Assembly: GCA_022842185.1 (NCBI GenBank)
Contig: JALHQB010000004.1
Coordinates: forward strand, 62,001 to 126,000
Reading direction: 5' to 3'
Origin: Acetobacteraceae bacterium
Lineage (GTDB): Bacteria > Pseudomonadota > Alphaproteobacteria > Acetobacterales > Acetobacteraceae
Length of the DNA stretch: 64,000 nucleotides
The notes beneath the pieces are model-generated. The model was not told the origin of the DNA and did not search any database. It saw only the letters and a program-made list of their open reading frames with translations. Of the stretch, positions 9,355-18,278 are shown piece after piece; within the stretch, counting starts at the first letter, position 1; each line of letters begins with the position of its first letter. A program made the translations under genes and the position numbers.

Positions 9355-10317
9355 CTACGGCTTCGCCATGCCGGCTCGCCGCAGGATTGGCCCCATCGCC
9401 TCCGACCCCCTGGCGAGCAGCGCTGCATACTCCTCGCCTGGCAGGGCCTGCGCATCGACGCCGGTCGCGGTGATCTGCTCGGCCACCGCCGGGTCCCGCA
9501 GGGCCGCCAGCGCCGCCGCCTCCAGCCGCTGGACGATCGGGCGCGGCGTGCCGCGAGGAACGGCGACGCCCAGCCAGGAATCGATCTCCACGTCGTAGCC
9601 TGCTTCACGCATCGTCGGTACGTCGGGAAACTCCTGCCAACGCATCGGACTGGCCGAAGCGAGCAATCGCAGTTCCCCGGCGCGGATCTGCGCCACCACA
9701 TCGGACGGGTTCTGCACGATCACATCGACATGCCGGCCGAGCAGCGCGACGACCGCCTCCGCACCAGAACGGTACTGAACCTGTTCGAACTTGCCGCCCG
9801 TCAGGCGGCCGAGTTCGAACATCGCGAGGTTGTTGGGCGCAGAAGGCGCACCGACGAACAGCCCATTGCCCACCTTCGACGCGCGCACCAGGTCATCGAG
9901 CGTCCGGTGCGGCGAATCCGCGCGCACGGTGACGCCATAACGGAACCGCCCATAGCCGGCGATGAAGTCGAAGCTTTCGAGCGTGTAGGGCAGGTCGCGC
10001 ACATGCGGCTGGATGGCAACGGTGGAATAGGTGACGACACCGATGGTGTATCCATCCGGCCGTTGCGTCGCCACGAAGGCGGGGCCGATGGTGCCTTCCG
10101 CGCCCGGTCGGTTGACCACCACGATCGGCTTGCCGAGTTGCCGTTCCAGCCCGCGCGCGAAGGCACGCGCGGAGACATCGGTATTGCCGCCGGCGCCGTA
10201 GTTCACGATGAGCTGGATCTCACGCTCCGGCCATTCGGCCCGTGCCGCCCGGCTGCCCGCCAACGTCATGCCGCTGGCGAGTGCGGGCAGGGTTCGGCGA
10301 CTGATCATGACTGTCAT
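9355..10317 (-). CDS. Tripartite tricarboxylate transporter substrate-binding protein (Bug family), copy 2
   Basis: 320 residues from ATG 10317, preceded by an AAGGGAG ribosome-binding site 9 bases away. A leader with ISRRTL and an AARA/EWP cleavage site marks a periplasmic protein. Family motifs: REIQLIVNYGAGGNTD, NRPGAEGTIG and AVPRGTPRP. It is the last gene of the minus-strand operon that begins with the TPP enzyme at 14019, separated from the SDR by 150 bases. No TctA/TctB membrane genes lie nearby, so it must share a transporter encoded elsewhere or act as a sensor ligand carrier. Substrate unknown; probably a carboxylate used by the upstream enzymes. Confidence 0.92.
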   Translation of the reverse strand: MTVMISRRTLPALASGMTLAGSRAARAEWPEREIQLIVNYGAGGNTDVSARAFARGLERQLGKPIVVVNRPGAEGTIGPAFVATQRPDGYTIGVVTYSTVAIQPHVRDLPYTLESFDFIAGYGRFRYGVTVRADSPHRTLDDLVRASKVGNGLFVGAPSAPNNLAMFELGRLTGGKFEQVQYRSGAEAVVALLGRHVDVIVQNPSDVVAQIRAGELRLLASASPMRWQEFPDVPTMREAGYDVEIDSWLGVAVPRGTPRPIVQRLEAAALAALRDPAVAEQITATGVDAQALPGEEYAALLARGSEAMGPILRRAGMAKP

Positions 10318-10467
10318 CGTTGGTAGCTCCCTTAGGTCTCGAATTATCTCAGGCGTCGTGCTCCCGGTCGGTTCGCGCGACGGGGCCGCGACGAAGGTCT
10401 CGGCGGCCGGGCAGTTCGACCTGATCTTGATAAGTGCAGTCAGGCGCGACCAGTTCCGACGCAGGCG

Positions 10468-11247
10468 TCAGGGCATGTAGCTGCCGCCGCCGATATCGAC
10501 GGTGGTGCCAGTCAGGTAGGCTGCCGCATCCGACGCCAGGAAATGGACGAGCTCCGCGACCTCCTCCGGCTCACCCAACCGGCCGACCGGGATGCGCGTC
10601 AGAAATGCCTCGTTCATTCCCGGTGCGGCACCCGCCACCATGTCGCTGTTGATCCGCCCGGGGGCCACGCTGTTCACCGTGATGCCGAAAGGTCCGAGTT
10701 CGACGGCGAGGTTGCGCGCGAAGCCCATCAGGCCGGTCTTCGAGGCTCCGTAGTAGGATCCGGTGATCGTGCTCGGGACTCGCGCGGCCTGGCTCGTCAT
10801 CATCACGATGCGCCCCCAGCCACGCTTCTTCAGCACCGGGATCGCCTGGCGCGACAGCATGAAGGGGCCGGTGAGGTTCACATCCATCACGCGACGCCAT
10901 TCCGCCGTGGGGATGTCCTCGACCATGCGTTTGCGGCCGTCCACCTTGGGCGAGATGCCGGCATTGTTCACCAGCACGCCGAGGCGCGGCCACCAATCGC
11001 CCAGCACATTCGGCAGGTCGAGGATCGCCGCCTCATCCGCCACATCAAGGCGGATGGCGCGCGCCTGATGCCCCGCGGCGACGATGCCCGCCGCCGTCGC
11101 ATCGACGCTGTCGAGCACGTCGGCGAGTACGACAGGATGGCCAGCCTCGGCCAGGCGCCGCGCAATGGCGGCGCCGAGGCCGCGCGCAGCGCCGGTGACC
11201 AGGGCCACGCGGTCGGCGTTGTGCTCGTCGTCCGTCATGTCGCGCAT
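10468..11247 (-). CDS. SDR family NAD(P)-dependent oxidoreductase (FabG-like)
   Basis: 259 residues. Cofactor motif TGAARGLG (residues 18-25), NNAG near 94-97, catalytic Ser152 and YGASK (Tyr166, Lys170) are all present, so it should be an active classical short-chain dehydrogenase. It lies 19 bases after the zinc alcohol dehydrogenase and 150 bases before a Bug receptor, within the TPP-lyase operon. It probably interconverts a hydroxy and an oxo acid of that pathway. An alternative start is the ATG at 11238; neither start has a strong ribosome-binding site. Confidence 0.9.
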   Translation of the reverse strand: MRDMTDDEHNADRVALVTGAARGLGAAIARRLAEAGHPVVLADVLDSVDATAAGIVAAGHQARAIRLDVADEAAILDLPNVLGDWWPRLGVLVNNAGISPKVDGRKRMVEDIPTAEWRRVMDVNLTGPFMLSRQAIPVLKKRGWGRIVMMTSQAARVPSTITGSYYGASKTGLMGFARNLAVELGPFGITVNSVAPGRINSDMVAGAAPGMNEAFLTRIPVGRLGEPEEVAELVHFLASDAAAYLTGTTVDIGGGSYMP

Positions 11248-11266
11248 TGCGTTCTACCTGTCCGCA

Positions 11267-12298
11267 TCATGGTGTCAGGATGACCTTGCTGGCGGCGCGT
11301 TGGCGCGCCAGTTCGAAACCCTCCAGCCCGCGATCGAGCGGCAGGCGATGTGTGATCATCGCCCGATAGGAGTCCGCGTCGCGCGCGAGCAGTGCGATCA
11401 CCCGTTCCCATGTTCGCGGCTCGGACCCATGTGACGCGCGTAGCTGGTGTCGATTCCGCACGAACGCCGTCAGGGGCAGGGAAAGCGGCGCGGCGTGAAT
11501 GCCGGCCACCACCAACACGCCTTCGCGCTTCAGGACCGGCAGCGCATCGGTGATGGATGCCGGATGGCCTGTCGCTTCCAGCACCGCATCGACCGGCGCG
11601 CCGCCGGTGATGGCCAGCACCCGCTCCGCGAGCGGCGCCTCGGTCACGTCGATGATGTCGTGGAAGCCGAGCGCGCGCAGCACGGCGTAGCGCGGTTCGT
11701 CGCCGCGCCCGGCGACCAGCACGCGCCCCGCTCCGGCCGCGCGCGCCATCAACGCAAGTCCCTGGCCGATCGTTCCCGGCCCCAGCACGAGGACCGTGTC
11801 GCCCAGTCCGATCCCGCCGACAAGGACGGCCTCCGCGGCAACCGAAAGCGGTTCGACCAACGCACCGAGTTCGGCATCGACCGAGTCCGGCAACGGCAAC
11901 ACATTGCCGGCGGGGACGTTGATCAGGCGAGCAAAGCCACCATCCGCCGTCAGGCCGATGGTCAGGCGTGTCCCGCGCCGCGCAGGTTCCGCGGGCCAGG
12001 ACGCCAGCCCGTCTCCGCGCATGAGGCGCGGATGAACGGACACGCGTGTGCCCTCTGCCACCGCAGCACTCGCGCCGGACGCCACCACCACGCCTGCGAA
12101 TTCATGCCCCATGGTGACTGGCAGGAACGGCACCATGTGGCCGTAGCCATCCGTCCACTCATAGGCATGCACGTCGCTGCCGCAGATGCCGACAGCCTCG
12201 ACGCGCACCGTGACCTCGCCTGCCGCCGGGGCGCCGGGTTCCGGCACTTCCACCGCCTCGAGGCCAAAGCCCGCCTGTGTCTTTCGCAGGGCGAGCAT
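11267..12298 (-). CDS. Zinc-dependent medium-chain alcohol/polyol dehydrogenase
   Basis: 343 residues, a usual length for MDR enzymes. GICGSD supplies the catalytic zinc Cys, GHEFAG the zinc His-Glu, and VLVLGPGTIGQG the NAD(P)-binding loop. The structural-zinc cysteine cluster (four closely spaced Cys around residues 90-110) is not apparent, so it may lack the second zinc. The ATG follows the TPP enzyme stop by 2 bases, indicating tight coupling. Threonine or sorbitol dehydrogenase-like activity is possible; the physiological alcohol cannot be read from sequence. Confidence 0.9.
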   Translation of the reverse strand: MLALRKTQAGFGLEAVEVPEPGAPAAGEVTVRVEAVGICGSDVHAYEWTDGYGHMVPFLPVTMGHEFAGVVVASGASAAVAEGTRVSVHPRLMRGDGLASWPAEPARRGTRLTIGLTADGGFARLINVPAGNVLPLPDSVDAELGALVEPLSVAAEAVLVGGIGLGDTVLVLGPGTIGQGLALMARAAGAGRVLVAGRGDEPRYAVLRALGFHDIIDVTEAPLAERVLAITGGAPVDAVLEATGHPASITDALPVLKREGVLVVAGIHAAPLSLPLTAFVRNRHQLRASHGSEPRTWERVIALLARDADSYRAMITHRLPLDRGLEGFELARQRAASKVILTP

Positions 12299-12300
12299 GG

Positions 12301-14019
12301 TCAGAACGGCTCCGGATAATGCGCGTACATGCCAAGCGGCGGCTTGCCGTTGGGGTCGGTCAGGACCTCGATCAGTGCGGGCTTGCCGGACGTGAATGCG
12401 GCGTCGAGCGCGGGGCCGACATCCTCGCCGCGCTCCACGCGGACACCGGAGATACCGCAGGCGCGCGCGATGGCGGCATGGTCAACCTCGGCGAAGTCGC
12501 AGGCGATGGTGTGGTCGCCGAACTTGGTGTCCTCGGCATGCTTCTGAAAGCCGAGAATGCCGTTGTTCAGCACAACGACGGTCACCGGGACCTGGAGACG
12601 GCGCAGGGTTTCCAGTTCCGCCCAGGAATGGCCAAAGCCGCCGTCGCCGCACAGGCAGACGACGCGTGAATCCGGTGCCGCAACCTGCGCACCGATCGCC
12701 AGCGGCACGCCCCAGCCAAGCCCGGCGAGGCCGCGTGGCGACAGGAACCGCTGTCCGGCGCGCTTGGCCGTCATGTAGATGTTGATCCAGTTCGACGAAT
12801 AGGACGCATCCGCGACCATGATGCCGTCCGCCGGCAGACGCTTGTCGATTTCGGCGGCAACGCGCTCGGGGCGGACCGGGCCGCCGTCGCGCGTGGTGAC
12901 GCCACCGACCAGTTTGCGCCAGCCTGCAATGGCGGCGCCGATCTGCGCTTCAACCTTCGGGCGCGCGGCGGTGCGGGCACCAAGATCCAGGCGAAGCATG
13001 GCGTCCCGCAGCGCGGCCAAGGTCAATCTGGCATCGCCGGCCAGGCGCAGGGCTTCGTAGTTGCGGCCGATTTCCGTCGGGTCGGGGTCGATATGGATGA
13101 AACGCGCGTCCGGGGGATACAGCGTCCAGGAATCGGTGCCGTTCTGATTGGTGCGGTTGCCCACCAACAGGACGACATCGGCCTCCGTCACCATCGACCG
13201 GAGCTCGTGGGTGCGGGCGCCGCGCCCCATCGTGTTGCCGACCACGCCCAGCGAAAGCGGATGCGTTTCATCGACGCTACCCTTGCCCATGAAGGTCGTC
13301 GCGACCGGCAGGTGCGCGTCATGCTGCAAGGCCGCGAGTTCCTGCGCAGCATCCGAGATATGCACGCCGCCGCCCGCGATCACGATCGGCCGCGCCGCGC
13401 CGGCGAGCAGCGCGGCGGCTTCGGCGATGCGAGACGGATCGGCGAGGGTCCGATCCAGCGGATAGGAGCCCAGCACCGCATGCCGCCGCGATACACCAGC
13501 CGCCTTTTCCAGAAGCAGGTCGGCCGGCAGCAGCAAGACCGCCGGGCCGGGGCGGCCAGACGTCGCGGCCGTGAACGCCATGTCCACATAATCTTCGACC
13601 CGGTCGGCGCGGTCGATGCGGCGGACGAACTTCGCCACGCCGTCAAACAGCTTGTAGTGGTCGAACTCCTGGAAGGCATTCTTGTCCGCGCTGTCGCGGT
13701 TGACCTCCTGCACCAGGGCAATGACCGGGATGCTGGCCTTCAGAGCCTCCGCCAGCGGCGGGACAAGCAAGGTCGCGGCGGGCCCGTTCTGCGCCGTGAC
13801 CACCCCGACCTTGTGCGAAACGCGCGCGTAGCCGTCGGCCATCGATCCGCCCATGTTTTCCTGGCGGTAGACGGTTTGTCTGATGCCGGCATTCGGTGCC
13901 GCCAGGTGGAAAGCGGAGGGCAGGCTCTGCCCAAAAGTCGTGGTCACGCCGTGGCGGGCAAGTGCCTCGGCCAGGCGCAGCGCGACAGTCGCGTTGGCGA
14001 TAGGGCCAGTGTCCGGCAT
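12301..14019 (-). CDS. Thiamine-pyrophosphate-dependent enzyme (acetolactate synthase/benzoylformate decarboxylase superfamily)
   Basis: 572 residues with all three TPP domains. The catalytic Glu54 lies in RQENMGG, and the TPP/Mg motif runs from GDGG (458-461) to NN (485-486). Such enzymes decarboxylate or ligate 2-oxo acids. It is the first gene of a minus-strand operon with an alcohol dehydrogenase, an SDR and a Bug receptor, opposite a GntR regulator. This layout suggests a catabolic lyase rather than biosynthetic acetolactate synthase; no regulatory small subunit (ilvN) is present. Substrate undetermined. Confidence 0.9.
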   Translation of the reverse strand: MPDTGPIANATVALRLAEALARHGVTTTFGQSLPSAFHLAAPNAGIRQTVYRQENMGGSMADGYARVSHKVGVVTAQNGPAATLLVPPLAEALKASIPVIALVQEVNRDSADKNAFQEFDHYKLFDGVAKFVRRIDRADRVEDYVDMAFTAATSGRPGPAVLLLPADLLLEKAAGVSRRHAVLGSYPLDRTLADPSRIAEAAALLAGAARPIVIAGGGVHISDAAQELAALQHDAHLPVATTFMGKGSVDETHPLSLGVVGNTMGRGARTHELRSMVTEADVVLLVGNRTNQNGTDSWTLYPPDARFIHIDPDPTEIGRNYEALRLAGDARLTLAALRDAMLRLDLGARTAARPKVEAQIGAAIAGWRKLVGGVTTRDGGPVRPERVAAEIDKRLPADGIMVADASYSSNWINIYMTAKRAGQRFLSPRGLAGLGWGVPLAIGAQVAAPDSRVVCLCGDGGFGHSWAELETLRRLQVPVTVVVLNNGILGFQKHAEDTKFGDHTIACDFAEVDHAAIARACGISGVRVERGEDVGPALDAAFTSGKPALIEVLTDPNGKPPLGMYAHYPEPF

Positions 14020-14035
14020 GGGGGCGTCTCCAAAG

Positions 14036-14085
14036 CATTATGCAATTTGATATAGCAAACGCCATGTTGCTTGACAGGTCAACCC
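14036..14085. promoter_or_regulatory. Divergent promoter/operator region between TPP operon and GntR regulator
   Basis: This short spacer is clearly AT-richer than its surroundings. It contains a perfect palindrome TTGACAGGTCAA (14071-14082) and a second, imperfect one TTGATATAGCAA (14047-14058). GntR/FCD regulators bind short palindromes in just such divergent spacers, so these are candidate operators for the adjacent regulator. Promoter boxes are not clear enough to assign. Confidence 0.45.
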
Positions 14086-14103
14086 GGCGCCACCGAGAAG
14101 CGC

Positions 14104-14772
14104 ATGATGACTGCCATCGCACCCCTCGCTCCTGTCGATCGCGACGAGACTTTGACCGAGAAGGTCTATTCTCGGCTTCGCAGTGCGCTGGTCGGGGGTC
14201 GGTTGGTGCCGGGGCAGAAGCTCATTCACAGGCAATTGGCGGTCGAACTCGGTGTAAGCCCGACCCCGGTGCGTGAAGCGCTGCTGCGTCTGGTATCCGA
14301 AGGCGCGCTCGACCTGGACGCGCGCGGGATCGCTTGGGTCCCGCGGCTGCCGCCCGAACGGTATGCCGAGATCATGGACCTGCGTGTCGAGCTCGAAGGC
14401 CGCGCAGCGGCGCGGGCCGCGACGCTGGCGACAGCGGCGGACCTCGCCGCGCTGCGCGCCATCCATGCGCGCCTCATGGTCGGGCGGCGTGCGAAGGACG
14501 GGGCCGTGGTGCTCGCCGAGAACGAACGTTTCCACTTCGGCGTCATCGCCATCGCGCGAATGCCGGTGCTGCAGCGCGTGGTTGAAACATTATGGACGCA
14601 GGCCGGCCCAACCATCAGCCTGCTGTCGGCGGTGCCGCGGCCCGTCTCGCCGGCGGGTCATCCGCATGACGACCTGCTGCGGGCCCTGAAGGCGCATGAT
14701 TCGGTCGCGGCGCGCGCTGCCGTGGAGCGCGACCTGCGTGAACATGCGGTGATCGTGGCACCCTTGCTCTAA
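14104..14772 (+). CDS. GntR family transcriptional regulator, FadR (FCD) subfamily
   Basis: 222 residues from ATG 14104 (ATG 14107 is equally possible). The N-terminal winged helix-turn-helix (about residues 15-80) includes LVPGQKL and ELGVSPTPVREAL, the standard GntR recognition segment. The C-terminal all-helical FCD domain has ERFHFGVI and a closing HDSVAARAAVERDLREH helix, with the Asp/His residues that usually bind a metal. It is divergent from the TPP-ADH-SDR-Bug operon and is probably its local, ligand-responsive repressor. The flavin monooxygenase on the same strand begins 65 bases later. Confidence 0.9.
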   Translation: MMTAIAPLAPVDRDETLTEKVYSRLRSALVGGRLVPGQKLIHRQLAVELGVSPTPVREALLRLVSEGALDLDARGIAWVPRLPPERYAEIMDLRVELEGRAAARAATLATAADLAALRAIHARLMVGRRAKDGAVVLAENERFHFGVIAIARMPVLQRVVETLWTQAGPTISLLSAVPRPVSPAGHPHDDLLRALKAHDSVAARAAVERDLREHAVIVAPLL

Positions 14773-14837
14773 CCAGCGAGGCTACGCATCGCCTGCACGC
14801 CCGGCAGCATCCCCATATTGATGACGAGACATCGCCC

Positions 14838-16160
14838 ATGACCAGCCCGAAGCAGATCAGCCTCGGCCTTTCGATGCGCTACCTGGGCTACCACGCGGCA
14901 GCCTGGCGGCATCCCTCCGCCGATCCGAACGCGGCCTCGAAGTTCAGTCACTACAGGTACCTTGCCCAGACCGCCGAAGCGGCGAAGCTCGACATGGTGT
15001 TCCTGGCCGACGGCATCGGGTTGCGCACCAAGGATGAGCCGGCAGGCGCGCTCAGCCGATCGCACCAGACGCTTGAACTCGAGCCGCTGACACTGCTGTC
15101 CGCCCTGTCATCGGTCACCTCGCATATCGGGCTCGTGTCCACAGCCTCGACCACCTACAACGAGCCCTATCACATCGCGCGCAAATGGGCCTCGCTCGAC
15201 CATCTCTCGGGTGGCCGCGCCGGCTGGAACATCGTCACGTCGTGGTCCGAAGCCGAGGCGCATAACTTCAACCGCGACAAGCACATGGACTACGACCTGC
15301 GCTACGACCGCGCGGCCGAGTTCGTCGAAGTGGTGAAGGGCCTGTGGGACAGTTGGGAACCCGATGCCCCGGTCTTCGACAAGGACAGCGGCATCTTCCT
15401 CGACCCCTCGAAGCTCCATGCCCTGAACCACGTCGGGACGCATTTCAAGGTCAAGGGGCCGCTGACCATCAAGCGCACGCCGCAGGGCCGTCCCATCCTG
15501 GTTCAGGCAGGTGCGGCGGAACAGGGCCTGGAGATCGCCGCACGCAGCGCCGATGTCGTCTATTCCGCGCCGCTCGATCTCGCCGCGGCCCAGGCCTACT
15601 ACGCCAACCTGAAAGGCCGGCTTGCGAAGCATGGACGCGAACCCGACAGCCTGAAGATCATGCCCGGCGTCACGATGTTCATCGGCCGCACGCGGGAGGA
15701 AGCGCGCGCGAAGTTCGACCTCCTGAACAGCCTCGTGCCGCCGGAACTCGGCCTGTCCTACCTGTATCAGCAGATGGGGGATCTATCGGCCTACCCGGTC
15801 GACGGGCCGGTCCCGGAACCGCGCGACGTGCTGGTGAAAAGCATGGCGAAGAACCTGTACGCCATGGCGCAGCGTGACAACCTGTCGATCCGCCAATTGT
15901 ACACGACCATCGCCGCGGGATTTGGCGTGCGCGTGCTGGTCGGCACGCCGAAGGACATCGCCGACGACATGCAGGCCTGGATCGAGGCCGATGCGGCGGA
16001 TGGCTTCAACCTTTGCCCCCCAGTCCTACCGCTCGGACTCGATGAATTCGTCACCATGGTCCTGCCGGAGCTTCGCGCGCGCGGGATGTTCCGAACGGAG
16101 TATACGGGGCCGACGCTGCGAGAGAATCTCGGTCTCAAGTTGCCGCAGCGTCGAGGCTGA
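14838..16160 (+). CDS. LLM-class FMN-dependent monooxygenase (NtaA/SnaA/DszA family)
   Basis: 440 residues, typical for the bacterial two-component flavin monooxygenase family that includes nitrilotriacetate monooxygenase and the dibenzothiophene desulfurisation enzyme DszA. Visible marks: KLDMVFLADGI near the N-terminus, ARKWASLDHLSGGRAGWNIVTS, and PILVQAGAAEQG. These enzymes need FMNH2 from a separate reductase, which is not in the window. It is convergent with the SDR at 16161 with no intergenic space. The organic substrate (an amine, sulfonate or thioether) is unknown. Confidence 0.92.
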   Translation: MTSPKQISLGLSMRYLGYHAAAWRHPSADPNAASKFSHYRYLAQTAEAAKLDMVFLADGIGLRTKDEPAGALSRSHQTLELEPLTLLSALSSVTSHIGLVSTASTTYNEPYHIARKWASLDHLSGGRAGWNIVTSWSEAEAHNFNRDKHMDYDLRYDRAAEFVEVVKGLWDSWEPDAPVFDKDSGIFLDPSKLHALNHVGTHFKVKGPLTIKRTPQGRPILVQAGAAEQGLEIAARSADVVYSAPLDLAAAQAYYANLKGRLAKHGREPDSLKIMPGVTMFIGRTREEARAKFDLLNSLVPPELGLSYLYQQMGDLSAYPVDGPVPEPRDVLVKSMAKNLYAMAQRDNLSIRQLYTTIAAGFGVRVLVGTPKDIADDMQAWIEADAADGFNLCPPVLPLGLDEFVTMVLPELRARGMFRTEYTGPTLRENLGLKLPQRRG

Positions 16161-16961
16161 TCAGCCGCAGCGTACCGACATCCCGCCATCGACCACGAGT
16201 TCCGTCCCGGTGATAAAGCGCGCCTCATCCGATGCCAGGAACAGTACCGCATTGGCGGTGTCGCGCCCATCACCGGCGAAACCCATCGGAATGCGCGCGA
16301 CGCGCTGCTTGATCAACGCTTCGACATCGCCGCCGGCGCGCTGGCCGGCAAGCCGCACCTCGACCATCGGCGTGTGCATCTGCCCCGGCACCACGGTGTT
16401 CACACGGATGCCCTTCGCCGCGTACTGCACGGCGACGACCCGCCCGAACTGGATCACGCCCGCCTTGCAGGCCGCATAGGCGACCTGCGCCGAGCCGGTC
16501 CAGCGAATGCCGGAGGTCGATGCGAGATTGACGATCGCGCCGCTGCCCTGCGTCTCCATGATCGGCAGCACATGCTTGCAGGTCAGGAATACGCTCTTCA
16601 GGTTGAAATCGACCTGCGTGTCCCAGACCTCCTCGCTCATCTCGACCGGGCCGCCGGCGGCGGAACCGCCGACATTGTTGACCAGGACATCGATGCGTCC
16701 GAAGCGCGCATGGCAATCCGCCACCATGTCGCGCACGGCGGCGTTGCTGGTCACGTCGCATTCCACCGGCGTGAAGCGGCCGCCGAATTCGGCGATGCGC
16801 TCTGCGGTCTCGGCCATTGCGGCAAGGTTGCGGTCCACGCCAAAGACCGTTGCGCCGTCCTGCGCGAACAGCACTGCGGCGGCGCGGCCATTGCCCCACC
16901 CACTGCCGACCGAACCCGCGCCGCTGACAATAACGACCTTGTCCTGGAATCGCTTGGTCAC
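16161..16961 (-). CDS. SDR family NAD(P)-dependent oxidoreductase
   Basis: 266 residues. The cofactor loop reads SGAGSVGSGWGNG (13-25), wider than the usual TGxxxGxG, as in a known subgroup of SDRs. NNVGG (95-99), Ser148 and YAACK (Tyr162, Lys166) give a complete active site. It is the last gene of a minus-strand group containing a CaiB CoA-transferase and an HMG-CoA-lyase-like enzyme, so it may oxidise a hydroxyacyl intermediate. Its stop abuts the stop of the flavin monooxygenase on the other strand. Confidence 0.88.
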   Translation of the reverse strand: MTKRFQDKVVIVSGAGSVGSGWGNGRAAAVLFAQDGATVFGVDRNLAAMAETAERIAEFGGRFTPVECDVTSNAAVRDMVADCHARFGRIDVLVNNVGGSAAGGPVEMSEEVWDTQVDFNLKSVFLTCKHVLPIMETQGSGAIVNLASTSGIRWTGSAQVAYAACKAGVIQFGRVVAVQYAAKGIRVNTVVPGQMHTPMVEVRLAGQRAGGDVEALIKQRVARIPMGFAGDGRDTANAVLFLASDEARFITGTELVVDGGMSVRCG

Positions 16962-17029
16962 GCGGTGTCTCCTCCTGCTGGCGTCAGTGGCGCCGCGGCT
17001 GTGCGTTGCGTCGAAGTGTGCCGCAAACC

Positions 17030-18178
17030 CTAAGCCGCGTCGGACGGCGTGCGCAGCGGGCTCAGGATTTCCTCGTCATGCTCGCCGATCCTCGGCAGGT
17101 CCAGCCGGACACCCAGGCGATCAGCCCCGAACTGGATCGGCAGTGCCGGCACGCTGGCACGGCGGCCATCGGGCAGCGTCACCGTCAGCAGCCCGCCATT
17201 CGCCTTCAGATGTGGGTCATCAAACAGATCCCACGGCTTGGCGATGCGCGAAAACGGCAGGCCCGCACGTTCGCACATCGTCTCGAGTGCGGCGATGTCG
17301 TGCTTGACCAGCAGTGACTGCACCAGCGGAATCAGCGTCTCCCGCCGCTTCGCGCGTTCCGTGTTGGTGGCATAGTCCGGGTTGTCGAGCACCGGTTCCC
17401 CCAACTCGCGCAGGAAGATCTCCCACTGGCGGTCGGTCACCACGCCGATGAAGATCTGCCCGCCGTCGCGGGTGTCGAAGACATCATACACCCCCCACGA
17501 GCGGCGGCCGGCGGGCATCGGCAGCGGGTCCTGCCCCGACAGCGCCTGCTGCAACATCGTGGTGGACATCAGGAAGGCGGCGTTCTCGAACAGGCCGGAT
17601 TGCAGGTGCTGGCCCTGCCCTGTCGCGTCGCGTTGCCGCAGCGCCCCCATGATGGCGATGACACCAAACATGCCGCCCATCATGTCGTTGACCGGCGCGC
17701 CGGCCCGCAGCGGCCGCCCCGGCGGACCGGTCATATAGGCGAGGCCCGCCTGCATCTGCACCACTTCATCCAGTGCCGTGCGGTTCTCATACGGCCCCGG
17801 CAGATATCCCTTGAGTGAAAGGTAGATCAGCCGGGGATTGCGCGCCGACAGCGCTTCGTAGCCAAGGCCCCTGGCGTCCAGGCCACCCGGGCGGAAATTC
17901 TCGATCACCACGTCAGCAGTGTCGATCAACCGCCGCAACGTCTCAAGCTCGCCGGAATCCTCCGTATCGATCCGCACCGACTTCTTGTTGCGGTTCAGGC
18001 CCGGAAAGAAGCCGGCCCCGGACGCGATCAGATAGCGCGTGCGATCGCCCTTGCCGGGCGGCTCGACCTTGATCACCTCGGCGCCAAGATCGCCCAGCAC
18101 CATGCCGCAGGTCGGACCCATGACCATGTGGGAGAATTCGATCACCCGTATGCCGGCGAGGGGGAGAGGAGCGGTCAT
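17030..18178 (-). CDS. CaiB/BaiF family class III CoA-transferase
   Basis: 382 residues from ATG 18178; the open frame continues upstream to 18310 but the family alignment starts at PLAGIRVIEFSH. Marks: GDLGAEVIKVEPP (29-41), RNKKS (63-67) and the catalytic Asp165 in APVND. Class III enzymes move CoA between carboxylates through an aspartyl anhydride. The HMG-CoA-lyase-like gene lies 100 bases upstream, so a CoA-activation then retro-Claisen/aldol cleavage route for a branched dicarboxylate (citramalate- or itaconate-like) is a reasonable inference. Confidence 0.92.
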   Translation of the reverse strand: MTAPLPLAGIRVIEFSHMVMGPTCGMVLGDLGAEVIKVEPPGKGDRTRYLIASGAGFFPGLNRNKKSVRIDTEDSGELETLRRLIDTADVVIENFRPGGLDARGLGYEALSARNPRLIYLSLKGYLPGPYENRTALDEVVQMQAGLAYMTGPPGRPLRAGAPVNDMMGGMFGVIAIMGALRQRDATGQGQHLQSGLFENAAFLMSTTMLQQALSGQDPLPMPAGRRSWGVYDVFDTRDGGQIFIGVVTDRQWEIFLRELGEPVLDNPDYATNTERAKRRETLIPLVQSLLVKHDIAALETMCERAGLPFSRIAKPWDLFDDPHLKANGGLLTVTLPDGRRASVPALPIQFGADRLGVRLDLPRIGEHDEEILSPLRTPSDAA

Positions 18179-18278
18179 CGGCGGCGTCCTTGATGTGAGC
18201 GGGAGAGGCCGGCCAGGGATGGGCGTTTCCCACTGCCGAACCTCGCCAACCTGTGGCGTCGCGCGAATTGCGTCCCCA

